Part shown: positions 46,146 through 54,057 of the stretch, in pieces | Numbering within the stretch: position 1 is the first letter of the stretch | How the letters are laid out: each line of letters begins with the position of its first letter | Assembly: GCA_963707275.1 (NCBI GenBank) | Contig: CAVPPH010000002.1 | Span: forward strand, 372,001-436,000 | Length of the DNA stretch: 64,000 nt | Source of the DNA: JACKBK01 sp963707275 | GTDB taxonomy: Bacteria; Chloroflexota; Anaerolineae; JAAEKA01 | Reading direction: 5' to 3' | Position numbers and translations under genes: made by a program | The notes under the pieces: generated by a model | Database searches by the model: none | The model's input: the letters and a program-made list of their open reading frames with translations, nothing else | What the model was told of the DNA's origin: nothing

Positions 46146-46595
46146 CTACTGTCCGGCGTTCTCCAGGGCGCGGCCGGACGCGGTCCAGGCATTCATGCCG
46201 CCCTCCACGTCGTAGACATCGGTGTAGCCTAGCTTGACCAGCTCCTGGCTGGCCTGATCGGACATGTTGCCGCTACGGCAGTAGAGCACGATTTTGGCGT
46301 CCTTGGCCGGTAGCTCGTCAAGGTGGCTGGCGATCTCGTCGAAAGGGATGTTGGCGTCGGTGCCGGCGATCTCACCTGCGTAGGGAATGTGGACGTTGAC
46401 GAACGCGAAGTCCTTCTCGTCCAGCATCGTCGCCAGTTGCTCGACGTTGATCTTGGTCACCTGGGCGGGCTGCTGCTCCGCCGCCGGCTGAGCCGCGGGT
46501 TGCGCAGTCGGTTGCGCCGCCGGGGCGCCACAGGCCGCCAGCGCCAGCGCCGAGGCCAGGACAATCAGTGCAATGCGTGGTGCTTGTTTCGTCAC
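46146..46595 (-). CDS. rhodanese-domain lipoprotein
   Basis: 149 residues: lipoprotein signal (LIVLASALALAACG), an Ala/Pro/Gln linker, and one rhodanese domain with the active-site loop YCRSGNMSDQA and the closing GYTDVYDVEGGMNAW. It has an ordinary Cys at the catalytic position. It would handle sulfane sulfur or act as a thiol relay on the cell surface. It lies 20 bases behind the thioredoxin-like gene's start, in one operon. Confidence 0.88.
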   Translation of the reverse strand: MTKQAPRIALIVLASALALAACGAPAAQPTAQPAAQPAAEQQPAQVTKINVEQLATMLDEKDFAFVNVHIPYAGEIAGTDANIPFDEIASHLDELPAKDAKIVLYCRSGNMSDQASQELVKLGYTDVYDVEGGMNAWTASGRALENAGQ

Positions 46596-46667
46596 AGTGT
46601 TCTCCAGTTCGTTTTCATGCTTTTCTGTGTCGGTTCAAATCAATCGGGTGTATTCAAAACGGGTTGG

Positions 46668-46825
46668 CCTGTAGGGGCGGGGTCGCCCCGCCCTGCGCCA
46701 GCGATCAACCCATTCTGAAAACCTCCAAATCAATCAGTCTGACGGATTTACAGGATCCACAGGATTGGTCAGAAAACGAAGTGTATGATCGCTACAGAAA
46801 TCCTGTGAATCCTGTCAAGAAGCTC
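46668..46825. repeat. GTAGGGGCGGGG and ACAGGATT repeats in a gene-poor gap
   Basis: 46670-46702 has TAGGGGCGGGGTCGCCCCGCCC, a short hairpin also found at 48567. 46743-46820 has GATTTACAGGATCCACAGGATT facing AATCCTGTGAATCCTGTC, the widespread ACAGGATTxACAGGATT repeat, seen again at 60576. The gap 46596-46924 has no gene. Confidence 0.65.
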
Positions 46826-46924
46826 CAGGATGCGGCCAATTGCTGCCACCGCGTGTCATCGCGAGTGAGGCACAAGTGTAACCACAACAGACATTCGACG
46901 CAAGTTGTCTACGCACAGGGATGA

Positions 46925-46996
46925 TCACGCTGCGGCACCGCCCAGCTTCGTCTGCCGCAAGGTCTGGGCGTTGATGGCGACGATTATCGTGCTCAT
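46925..46996 (-). pseudogene. possible C-terminal remnant of a P-type cation ATPase
   Basis: Twenty-three codons read MSTIIVAINAQTLRQTKLG and a stop. The STIIVALNAQLLRR pattern is the very end of many heavy-metal P-type ATPases. No upstream transmembrane or ATPase part is left. In a copper locus a lost CopA-type exporter would make sense; short length limits confidence. Confidence 0.35.
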
Positions 46997-47083
46997 GGCG
47001 TGACCCCGCCGCGGGTCGCCCTGTTCTTCCTGATGATCTGCGTGTTGCATAGCCGCGCGGTCATGATCCATCGGTCGTCTTCC

Positions 47084-47618
47084 TCACTGGCCTGGCGCAG
47101 GCATCGGGTCGTTCTGGTTGACCAACCACTGCGCTTCTCTTTCCCGCTCCGGCCATGTGCTCTTGAGATATTCCAGCACGGCGCGTATCTCCGTGTCGCT
47201 GAGCACACTTCCAAAGGCTGGCATATTGCTCTGGAAATCAGGCACGATCCAGGCTTGCGCCACCGTCACTAATGATCTGGTAGAGCAGGCCGTCGCCGTG
47301 GTGCCAGGTGTGACCGCTGGCGTCATGCGGCGGCGCAGGATACGCTCCATCCGCTTTGGGCGTTTTCCAGTTTGGCTCACCCTCGCCGTCCGCGCCGTGG
47401 CAGGAGGCACAGGCGTTTTGATAGACCGCTGCGCCCAGCGCCACTTGCTGCGGGTCAAGCTGTGGCAACGGAGGCGCGCTGGGCCGAGGAATCGACGCAG
47501 GCGCTACCTGCTGGCCCGTTGCGACGCTGCAAGCAGCCAGAAGCAGCAGCGCCAGTAGCATGGTCAGAATAACGGTTTGTCTCGTCTGTCCGGTATGGCT
47601 CACTGACCAGCCTGTCAT
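47084..47618 (-). CDS. lipoprotein cytochrome c, one frameshift
   Basis: Signal with lipobox LLLLAAC, a Pro-rich linker and a class I cytochrome c: haem motif CASCH in NACASCHGADGEG, GHTWHHGDGLLYQIISDGG, then, after a frame change near 47265, VPDFQSNMPAFGSVLSDTEIRAVLEYLKSTWP with the axial Met in SNMPAF. The C-terminal helix is typical. Its ATG overlaps the stop of the DUF1573-like gene by one base (TAATG), so the two are translationally coupled. Probably carries electrons between CuA proteins, the multicopper oxidase and the polyferredoxin. Confidence 0.8.
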
Positions 47619-48124
47619 TACTGCACCCAGTTGGATACGACTCGCAGTTCTTTTTTTGGCTCATCCGGGTCGTTGGATGTCAGCACGATCCGAAAATCGT
47701 GAGCGCCCTCCATACCGGCGTGCATGGTGAACTCCATCGAAAGGTCAGTTTCCTGGCCGGGCTTCAATGTCGTCGAACCGACGACGATGCGGGGCGGTCA
47801 GCAGCCTTCGACGACTTCGGGGACGGGCGGAGCGACGATGTTCAGTGTGCCGTCGCCTGTGTTGCTGAGCTTGAAACTTGCCTTGACCAATTGGCTCATG
47901 GGGACATCGCCGAAGTCGATGTTCGTCTGGTCAACTTGCAGGTTTGGCGTGCGTTCGGCGTTGGCTGCGCCTGACTCAGCGCCCTTGCTGCCCTGCCAGG
48001 CCAGCAGAGCGACAACAGCCAGCACGCCAACAATCGCCAGGCCGGCCCAAAATAGCCACGATTGCTTGCTGGCAGGCGGGGCTGCTTTGGCAGAGTTGGA
48101 TGGACGCTTGTTTGATTTGCTCAC
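47618..48124 (-). CDS. DUF1573-like membrane-anchored protein, candidate selenoprotein (Sec109)
   Basis: N-terminal anchor (WLFWAGLAIVGVLAVVALLAW), then an immunoglobulin-like DUF1573 fold (NIDFGDVPMSQLVKASFKLSNTGDGTLNI). At VVEGC (C108) a TGA follows (47798-47800) and the frame runs on as PPRIVVGSTTLKPGQETDL...HDFRIVLTSNDPDEPKKELRVVSNWVQ to TAA at 47618. From memory, relatives read EGCCPP here, so TGA replaces the second Cys of a vicinal pair. The true stop overlaps the next start by one base, and a 7-bp hairpin follows the TGA. Full product 168 residues; a stop at 109 would cut the fold in half. Confidence 0.75.
47769..47785 (-). promoter_or_regulatory. candidate bacterial SECIS hairpin in the DUF1573-like gene
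   Basis: Minus strand: GTCGTCG, loop GTT, CGACGAC. The loop begins 20 bases after the TGA and starts with G. Confidence 0.55.
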
Positions 48125-48136
48125 AATGGGTCTCCT

Positions 48137-48538
48137 TTATTGCACCGGCAGGACGACATCCTGGCGAAGCAGCAGGCTTTTCTGGCCATCGCGTACCTCG
48201 ACGGTCACCTTCCAGTCGCCGCCCATGACGAAGGGAACAGAGGTCGCGTAGCGGCCGTTGCCCTGGTCAGTCGCTTGTCCCTGCATCAGCCCCATGCTGT
48301 GGCCGACCATGTCAGCCAGAATGTTGACGGTCGCGCCGGTCAGCGGCTGGCCGCTGGCGTCTACGACATCGATGATCAGCTCGGTTGTAACGAGGCTGTT
48401 GGGTGGGTTCGGGTTGGTACTGACGGTGATCTCCGGCTGGCCAGGGCTGGCAGGCGTGGGCGCCGCGGCAGGCGTGCACGCGCTGACCAGCGCAACGGTG
48501 ATCAGAATACTGACGATAATCAGTTTGTTGCGATGCAT
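48137..48538 (-). CDS. YtkA/FixH-like lipoprotein
   Basis: 133 residues: lipoprotein signal (IVSILITVALVSAC) and one beta-sandwich with ITVSTNPNPPNSLVTTELIIDVVDASGQPLTGATVNI ... GGDWKVTVEVRDG, the pattern of YtkA-like/FixH domains found near cytochrome oxidase and copper genes. A short MVGHSMGLMQG stretch could bind copper. It lies 12 bases before the DUF1573-like gene in the same operon. Confidence 0.75.
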   Translation of the reverse strand: MHRNKLIIVSILITVALVSACTPAAAPTPASPGQPEITVSTNPNPPNSLVTTELIIDVVDASGQPLTGATVNILADMVGHSMGLMQGQATDQGNGRYATSVPFVMGGDWKVTVEVRDGQKSLLLRQDVVLPVQ

Positions 48539-48566
48539 CTTGTCTCTCAGAAGAAGGTCTTATTAC

Positions 48567-48642
48567 CACGTAGGGGCGGGGTGTCCCCGCCCGTGATCCC
48601 ACGCGTTTCCACGTAAAGGCGGGGAAACCCCGCCCCTACGTG
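48567..48642. repeat. ACGTAGGGGCGGGG inverted repeat
   Basis: CACGTAGGGGCGGGGTGTCC at the left and CCCCGCCCCTACGTG at the right enclose a second inner hairpin. Same family as 46670. It separates the YtkA-like gene from the gene at 48675. Confidence 0.7.
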
Positions 48643-48674
48643 AGAATTCGGGCGATTGGCCGTGGCAGGTATCG

Positions 48675-49040
48675 TTATGACAGCGCGGCGATGACCATCT
48701 GGGCGTGCATGATCAGATGCTCGGCGTGGACCGGATCGATGTGGTTTCCTGACTGCGCCTGTACCTGGTTGATGAAAGCGTTCAGCTTGTTGACGGCCAC
48801 GGCGGGCTGGCCGCGATCCAGAGCAGCCTGCGCGCCATCGAGCTTGGCCAGCAAGGCATTCGCCACACCAGCATTGGTGATATGCCCCATCTCCAGCGCG
48901 TGGTTGACGCAGTGATGGAGTGACTCGATGGTGTTCATATCGTGGGTACACATGTGCTCCTCGCTGGCAAAGACTGGCACAGCCAGAGCAGCAGTGAGCA
49001 AGGCAAGCAAAACAACAACAGACAGTATTCGGTTACGCAT
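48675..49040 (-). CDS. secreted FIMAH-like protein
   Basis: 120 residues with a signal peptide (VVVLLALLTAALAVPVFA). The mature part has EEHMCTHDMNTIESLHHCVNHALEMGHI, a His/Met/Cys-rich helix, then ALLAKLDGAQAALDRGQPAVAVNKLNAFINQV, the FIMAH-domain pattern. FIMAH domains occur at the ends of secreted proteins; a free one next to copper proteins is unusual. The three Met, five His and two Cys of the N-terminal part may bind metal. Confidence 0.7.
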   Translation of the reverse strand: MRNRILSVVVLLALLTAALAVPVFASEEHMCTHDMNTIESLHHCVNHALEMGHITNAGVANALLAKLDGAQAALDRGQPAVAVNKLNAFINQVQAQSGNHIDPVHAEHLIMHAQMVIAALS

Positions 49041-49093
49041 AGGTGACCTCCTTACAGGTCGGGGATTAAACAGGGTCGCGAAACGCGACAGAT

Positions 49094-50170
49094 TTACGGT
49101 TGTACATCGATCATCATCATCAGGCCGCCTGGCTCCTCGCCGTCGCTGGTCGTGTGGTGCGATATATGGCAGTGAAGCATCCAGGTGCCTGGTTCGCTGG
49201 CGATGAACTCGACGTCGTAGCGCTCGCCGGGAGCGACGGATACGGTGTCCTTGGTCAGTTGCGCACCCTCGGGCACGGGATGCCCGTCAGTGGCGACGAT
49301 CTTGAAGGGCACGCCGTGCAGATGCATCGGATGCACGAACTGGCCGACGGCGATGAAACGCAGGCGCACCCGGTCGCCTACCTTGGCGGTGATGGTCTCG
49401 GTGGCGGGAAACGCCTTGCCGTTGATGGTAAAGTAGTTGGGGTCCATGCCGCCCATGGGCATCGCGCCGTAGGTCTGGCCGTTGGCAAAGCGCCACTCGT
49501 TGAGGACCAGCACCTTGTCTATGTCGGGTGGGTCAGCTTCAGGCGTCGCCGGGTCGATGATGAACGCTCCATGCAGGCCCGCGCCGATCTGGATGTCCGG
49601 GTCAACGTGGCTATGATACCAGTAGGTGCCAGCTGGCTTGGCCTCAAACTCGTAGACAAAGGTCTCGCCCGGTGCGATAGGCGGCTGAGTTACGTCCGGC
49701 ACGCCGTCCATCGCGTTGGGAACCTCGATGCCGTGCCAGTGAATCGTCGTGTCTTCCGGCAGGTTATTCTTGACCACGAAGCGCACACGGTCGCCTTCGG
49801 TGACATGGATCAGCGGGCCGGGCACCATGCCGTTGTAGCTCCAAGCCACCTGTTGCACGCCTTCGGTGAACGTCCATATCACCGGCTGGGCCGTGATCTC
49901 GAAGACCTTCACACCGTCCTCCATGCGAAACGGCAGGGGCTGGTTGCCTTCGGTCACGGTCGCGGGCGGCACGTCAGCGTCAGGCAGCGCCGCCATCATG
50001 TGCGCCATGCCGGGCGACAGGGCCGGCGCGCTCAGGACGCTGGGAGTCGGCGTTGGAGGCGGTGGTGCGGCAGGCGTTGCTGCGGCGCCACACCCGGCTA
50101 GCAGCAGCGCGCTCAGCAAACCGGCCAGCGCCGTCAAGCGATGTTGTCTAAGCACTATTCGGTGGTTCAT
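49094..50170 (-). CDS. multicopper oxidase lipoprotein
   Basis: 358 codons from ATG 50170 with lipobox LLLAGC. All four copper-ligand motifs are present: HWHG, WYHSHV, HPMHLHG and LHCHISHH. It is shorter than three-domain laccases (about 500), so it is the two- to short three-domain type related to CopA/CueO or nitrite-reductase-like oxidases. N-terminal Met-rich patches (GMAHMMAALPDAD and YGAMPMGGMDPN) suit Cu(I) handling. Probably oxidises Cu(I) outside the cell. It follows the Met-rich lipoprotein gene by eight bases. Confidence 0.88.
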   Translation of the reverse strand: MNHRIVLRQHRLTALAGLLSALLLAGCGAAATPAAPPPPTPTPSVLSAPALSPGMAHMMAALPDADVPPATVTEGNQPLPFRMEDGVKVFEITAQPVIWTFTEGVQQVAWSYNGMVPGPLIHVTEGDRVRFVVKNNLPEDTTIHWHGIEVPNAMDGVPDVTQPPIAPGETFVYEFEAKPAGTYWYHSHVDPDIQIGAGLHGAFIIDPATPEADPPDIDKVLVLNEWRFANGQTYGAMPMGGMDPNYFTINGKAFPATETITAKVGDRVRLRFIAVGQFVHPMHLHGVPFKIVATDGHPVPEGAQLTKDTVSVAPGERYDVEFIASEPGTWMLHCHISHHTTSDGEEPGGLMMMIDVQP

Positions 50171-50178
50171 CTTCACGC

Positions 50179-51474
50179 CTAGCTGCCGCTCAACGTCCAG
50201 GTAAAGGTGCGCAACGGCACGCCGGCCAGGTTGCGAATGATCAGGGTGACGGTGCTCGCGTTGTCCAGCGTCCGATTCCCGGCTGCATCGACCGCCGGGA
50301 AGGTAAGCAGGCCGCTGACATGATGGCCACCGTCTGGCGCTTGCCATGAAGTGGCAGGCACGTCGCGGCCGCCAACCTTGAGCACCGCCAGCTTGGCCAG
50401 ATCGACCCCGAGATCGACCGTGTGCGTGTCAAGGGCAACCTGGAAATCCAGTGAGCTTGCCTGCAGATCGTCCAGATTGATGGGCGTCAGCGACGCAGTG
50501 ACTCCACCTGCCTCAGCCGTCATTGTCGGGAACCTGCTTGCCTCGGCGGCGGTAACAGTGCTGGCTGTCGTTCCCGGAAGGGTAGATGTCGGTGGCACCG
50601 TACCGGTCAGCGTCTCGCTGCCGCTCATGCCCTGACAACCACTGCCATCCTGGCACATACCCTGACCGCCGGATTGCGCACCCATCATTGGCATATTGCC
50701 CATTCCCATGGCGCCGCCGGCCATCATGCCGTGACCACCAGACTGAGCACCCATCATCGGCATCTGGCCCATCATGCTGGAGTGGTCCATTTCCATCGCG
50801 CCGCCGGCCATCATGACCTGCATGTGACCCATTGTCTGCATCATCTGACCCATCATGATCATCATCCGGCCCATCATCTCCGGTGATCCCGTGCTGTCGC
50901 CTTCCATCGGCATGGTTCCAGTCATGGGCATGCTGTGATCCATCATCGGCATGGTGCCGGTCATGGGCATAGTATGGCCCATCATCATGTCGTGCATCTC
51001 ACCCATTTTGTGGTTCATCTGCTCCATGTCAAGCATCATCTGGGACATGGCCTGCATGTGATCCGATCCCATTTGCATGGTTCCAGTCATGGCCATGGTA
51101 GCGGTCATCGGCATGCTGTGATCCATACCCGGCATCGTTCCGGTCATCGGCATGCTGTGATCCATACCCGGCATCGTACCGGTCATCGGCATGCTGTGAT
51201 CCATGCCCGCCATCGTGCCGGTCATCGGCATAGTGTGATCCATGCCCGCCATCGTGCCGGTCATCGGCATGGTGTGATCCATGCCCGCCATCGTGCCGGT
51301 CATCGGCATAGTGTGATCCATGCCTGGCATAGTGCCGGTGATCGCCTCGGCCGGGGCGCTGGATCCTGCTGGCGCTGCCGCTTGCGGTTGGGTGGCCAGT
51401 GTCGTCGCACACCCTGCCAGTAGTGTGAGGGCAAATATAGATAATGCCAGTGAAACAATCGTTCGAAACTTCAT
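50179..51474 (-). CDS. Met/His-repeat copper-binding lipoprotein
   Basis: 431 residues from ATG 51474 (GGAGACC upstream); an earlier frame start at 51840 is unlikely. Lipobox LTLLAGC. Residues about 48-130 are six tandem 13-residue units of the form MAGMDHTMPMTGT, followed by more irregular Met/His-rich sequence to about 300 (for example MMGQMMQTMGHMQVMM), like the MDHxxM repeats of PcoB/CopB. The last 105 residues are a beta-sandwich with FQVALDTHTVDLGVDLA and GGHHVSGLLTFP, a domain I associate with cytochrome-oxidase and copper loci. Likely role: loading or storing copper at the cell surface. Confidence 0.85.
   Translation of the reverse strand: MKFRTIVSLALSIFALTLLAGCATTLATQPQAAAPAGSSAPAEAITGTMPGMDHTMPMTGTMAGMDHTMPMTGTMAGMDHTMPMTGTMAGMDHSMPMTGTMPGMDHSMPMTGTMPGMDHSMPMTATMAMTGTMQMGSDHMQAMSQMMLDMEQMNHKMGEMHDMMMGHTMPMTGTMPMMDHSMPMTGTMPMEGDSTGSPEMMGRMMIMMGQMMQTMGHMQVMMAGGAMEMDHSSMMGQMPMMGAQSGGHGMMAGGAMGMGNMPMMGAQSGGQGMCQDGSGCQGMSGSETLTGTVPPTSTLPGTTASTVTAAEASRFPTMTAEAGGVTASLTPINLDDLQASSLDFQVALDTHTVDLGVDLAKLAVLKVGGRDVPATSWQAPDGGHHVSGLLTFPAVDAAGNRTLDNASTVTLIIRNLAGVPLRTFTWTLSGS
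51100..51345 (-). repeat. six tandem 39-bp units coding for Met/His repeats
   Basis: Six copies of a 39-base unit, nearly identical at DNA level, encode M(A/P)GMDH(T/S)MPMTGT. The copies differ mainly at two codons, so the array is recent or homogenised by recombination. Not a CRISPR: no unique spacers. Confidence 0.85.
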
Positions 51475-51518
51475 CGTGAGGTTGGTCTCCTTGATCAGAA
51501 AGTGAATAGCCGCCAATG

Positions 51519-51791
51519 CTAGACGGCCAAAGTGCGCCGCATCTCGTCGTACTGTTCCTTGGATATTTCGCCGCGAGCGTAGCGCTCCTTCAATATATCT
51601 CCAGGCGTTGGAGCCGTCAGGTCCCTGGTCGAACTTGTACCTGACGGAGGCTGTCCAGCGATCTGGGGAAAAAGCCGTGCGACAAACCAGATTGCCGCGG
51701 CAATGAGCAGGATCCAAAAGAGGATCATCAGGAACATGCCAAAACCGCCAAATCCAAAACCCATCATAGTACCACCTCCATAGCCCGGCAT
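51519..51791 (-). CDS. small SHOCT-domain membrane protein
   Basis: 90 residues: a Gly/Met-rich start (GYGGGTMMGFGFGGFGM), one hydrophobic helix (LMILFWILLIAAAIWFVARL) and a C-terminal SHOCT motif (DILKERYARGEISKEQYDEMRRTL). Such proteins are common in copper and stress clusters. It precedes the Met-rich lipoprotein gene. Confidence 0.8.
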   Translation of the reverse strand: MPGYGGGTMMGFGFGGFGMFLMILFWILLIAAAIWFVARLFPQIAGQPPSGTSSTRDLTAPTPGDILKERYARGEISKEQYDEMRRTLAV

Positions 51792-51904
51792 TCACGGCCT
51801 GACTGCGACGCGACCGACCGCGCCACTGCTCTGATGGCATTATTCTAGCAGGCCAGTACGACAGGCCCGTGACAACAATATGACAAATGTGTGAAGAAAC
51901 GGGG

Positions 51905-53020
51905 TCAGGGGGTGTGGAGAAGAGTGAAGGTGAAGATGCTGCCCATGCCTACGCCTGGGCTGTCCGCCGTGATGCGTCCGCCGTGGGCCTCGACGATGTG
52001 CTGCGAAATGGTGAGGCCCACGCCGCTGCCGCCGCCAGCGCGCGAGCGCGACTTGTCGACGCGGTAGAAGCGCTCGAAGACGTGGGGAAGATCGGCGCCT
52101 GAGATGCCGACGCCGCTGTCCTGCACAGCGACCAGCAACTGACGCGTGTCGTCGCGTGCGCTGACGGTGACCACGCCGCCGGGTGGGGTGTATTGCAGCG
52201 CGTTGCCCAGCAGGTTGAGCAGCACCTGCGTGATGCGGGCCGGGTCGGCGTAGACAGTCGGAAGATGCGACTGCAAGTCCAACGTAAGCGCCACATCCTT
52301 GTCATCGAACTGAGGGTACAACTGGCCGGCGACCGAGCGGATCAATGGGTCCGGGTCCAGTTCCTGACGGCTGAGTGCGATCTCCCCGGCTTCGGCCCGC
52401 GACAGTTCCTCCAGGTCCCTGACAAGCCGTTGCAGGCGCACCGTCTCCCGCTCCACATTCATGAAGGTGTCAGGCTGCGGTGCAAGCACACCGTCAGTCA
52501 GCCCTTCCATGGTGGCGCGGATGTTGGTCAGAGGTGTACGTAACTCGTGGGCCAGGTCGCCGATCAGGGCCAGCCGGCGCTGCTCGGTGTTGTCCAGAGT
52601 CGTTGCCATCTGGTTGAAAGAAACGGCCAACTGGCTCAACTCGTCCTCGCCTGGCACTTCGACCCGCTGGCGATAATGCCCGGCAGCGATGTGCTGGCTG
52701 GCGCTCAGCATCTGGCGGATCGGTCCCACGATTCGCCGGGTAGTGAACAGGCTGACGGTAAATGCTGCCAGGACAGCAGCTACGGCAGCAACGATCAGTA
52801 TTTCGTTGACAGCCGCGTGAAAAGATTCTTCTAACGCTGCCTGCATCGCTGGGTCGTTGCCGGCCAACGCCTGCATGGTCGCCATGTGGTGGTTCAGCGC
52901 TTCGGTGGTGTGAAACTGGGCCGCGCTGGCCATCACCAGCACGGCCACGGCGATGACGATCAGGTAGGACAGCCCCAGCTTCCAGCCCAACCGCTGGCGG
53001 ATGGTCGCAAACAGGTTCAT
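51905..53020 (-). CDS. membrane sensor histidine kinase, CusS/BaeS type
   Basis: 371 residues: two membrane helices around a short extracytoplasmic loop (about 35-75) that has His and Met residues (FHTTEALNHHMATMQ), HAMP, HisKA with the His in LAHELRTPLTN, and HATPase_c (N-box LLGNALQYTPPGG, DSGVGI, GSGVGLTI). The His/Met-rich loop fits a metal-sensing role. Its start overlaps the response regulator's stop by four bases. Likely controls the island downstream of it, all on the same strand. Confidence 0.88.
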   Translation of the reverse strand: MNLFATIRQRLGWKLGLSYLIVIAVAVLVMASAAQFHTTEALNHHMATMQALAGNDPAMQAALEESFHAAVNEILIVAAVAAVLAAFTVSLFTTRRIVGPIRQMLSASQHIAAGHYRQRVEVPGEDELSQLAVSFNQMATTLDNTEQRRLALIGDLAHELRTPLTNIRATMEGLTDGVLAPQPDTFMNVERETVRLQRLVRDLEELSRAEAGEIALSRQELDPDPLIRSVAGQLYPQFDDKDVALTLDLQSHLPTVYADPARITQVLLNLLGNALQYTPPGGVVTVSARDDTRQLLVAVQDSGVGISGADLPHVFERFYRVDKSRSRAGGGSGVGLTISQHIVEAHGGRITADSPGVGMGSIFTFTLLHTP

Positions 53021-53709
53021 GGGGCGCCCGCCTCCAGGCGATAACCGATGCCGCGTACGGTCACGATGCTCTCCGGACCACCGGCTTCATCAGCCAGCTT
53101 CTTGCGCAGCCGGCCGATATGCACATCCACTACCCGTTCGTCTCCGTAGTAGTCGTATCCCCACACTTGCTCGATGAGTTGCTCGCGGCTCAGGACGCGC
53201 CCCGGATGGCGTGCCAGCGCGTGCAGAATGTCGAATTCGATGGTTGTTAACTCGGTGAGCCGGGCGTTCTTCCACACCTGCCGACTTTCAGGATCGATTC
53301 GCAAGTCATCAACAACCAGGGTTCGATCACCGCTTTCACTGCCCCGCTCGCGTCTCAGAATTGCCTTGACACGAGCCACCAACTCGCGCGGGCTGAATGG
53401 CTTGGTCAGGTAGTCGTCCGCGCCCACAGTCAGTCCGACAATCTTGTCCGTCTCGTCGGCGCGGGCAGTCAGCAGCAGGACGTAGACGTCGGAGGTCTGC
53501 CGCACCTGGCGCAGCACTTCCAGTCCGTCGACGCCTGGCAACATGATATCCAGTACGATCAAGTCAGGCTGGATGGCATGAGCCGCTTTCAGGGCTGTTG
53601 GGCCATCGACAGCCGTGTAGACCGTGAAGCCTTCACGTTCCAGATAGGCCCGGACGGTTTGCAGGATATTCGGCTCGTCATCAACTACAAGGATTTTGGA
53701 TTGGCTCAT
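53017..53709 (-). CDS. OmpR-family response regulator
   Basis: 230 residues: receiver with acidic DDE pocket, phospho-acceptor in LIVLDIMLPGVDG, Thr in LLLTARADE and Lys in DYLTKPFSP, then a winged helix (LTELTTIEFDILHAL ... YGDERVVDVHIGRLRKKL). Partner of the overlapping sensor kinase. As first gene of the minus-strand series it is the probable activator of the copper island. Confidence 0.9.
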   Translation of the reverse strand: MSQSKILVVDDEPNILQTVRAYLEREGFTVYTAVDGPTALKAAHAIQPDLIVLDIMLPGVDGLEVLRQVRQTSDVYVLLLTARADETDKIVGLTVGADDYLTKPFSPRELVARVKAILRRERGSESGDRTLVVDDLRIDPESRQVWKNARLTELTTIEFDILHALARHPGRVLSREQLIEQVWGYDYYGDERVVDVHIGRLRKKLADEAGGPESIVTVRGIGYRLEAGAP

Positions 53710-53950
53710 CAGGGTCGGCGCCGCTGTTGGTGTGTAACGGATGCAGGCTCTACCCGCCGCGGCTACCGTATTCTAGCTGGCTATCGCTTGCATGGCAAGC
53801 AATACATTCGAATTGGGTTGTGTCACAAAGCTCAGTCCAGGACAGAAACTATCAGAATCTTCGCTTTCCTACGCATCGTTGCCTCCAGTGCTTGATTTCG
53901 CCGCTGAATGTCTGAAGGCGCTCCGGCGTTTGAGTTTCCACTACAATCAC

Positions 53951-53970
53951 TGTAACAACCGATTGTAACA
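53951..53970. promoter_or_regulatory. TGTAACA direct repeat before the regulator gene
   Basis: TGTAACA at 53951-53957 and 53964-53970 (13-base spacing) lie about 240 bases upstream of the regulator start, in the gap 53710-54057 that has no gene. Tandem sites of this type suit an OmpR-family dimer; autoregulation is an inference. Confidence 0.3.
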
Positions 53971-54057
53971 GAAGTGTGAAGGCAGGTTGTCAGTTGGATA
54001 AAGATAGGAAGACGAAAATGCGGCAGGTGGAAACAGTCGCAGCGCAGTCCCCGATGA

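Noticed and set aside
47238..47300. TGA in the cytochrome c gene near 47238 as another selenocysteine
   Set aside because: The sequence after this TGA in the same frame does not match cytochrome c. The similarity continues in a different frame (VPDFQSNMPAF), so this is a frameshift.
51100..51345. CRISPR array
   Set aside because: The 39-bp units are contiguous, without spacers, and encode a Met/His repeat protein in frame.
50935..51423. His-rich plus-strand protein opposite the Met-rich gene
   Set aside because: It is the complement of the Met/His repeat codons (ATG/CAT), has no ribosome site or signal, and mirrors the real gene.
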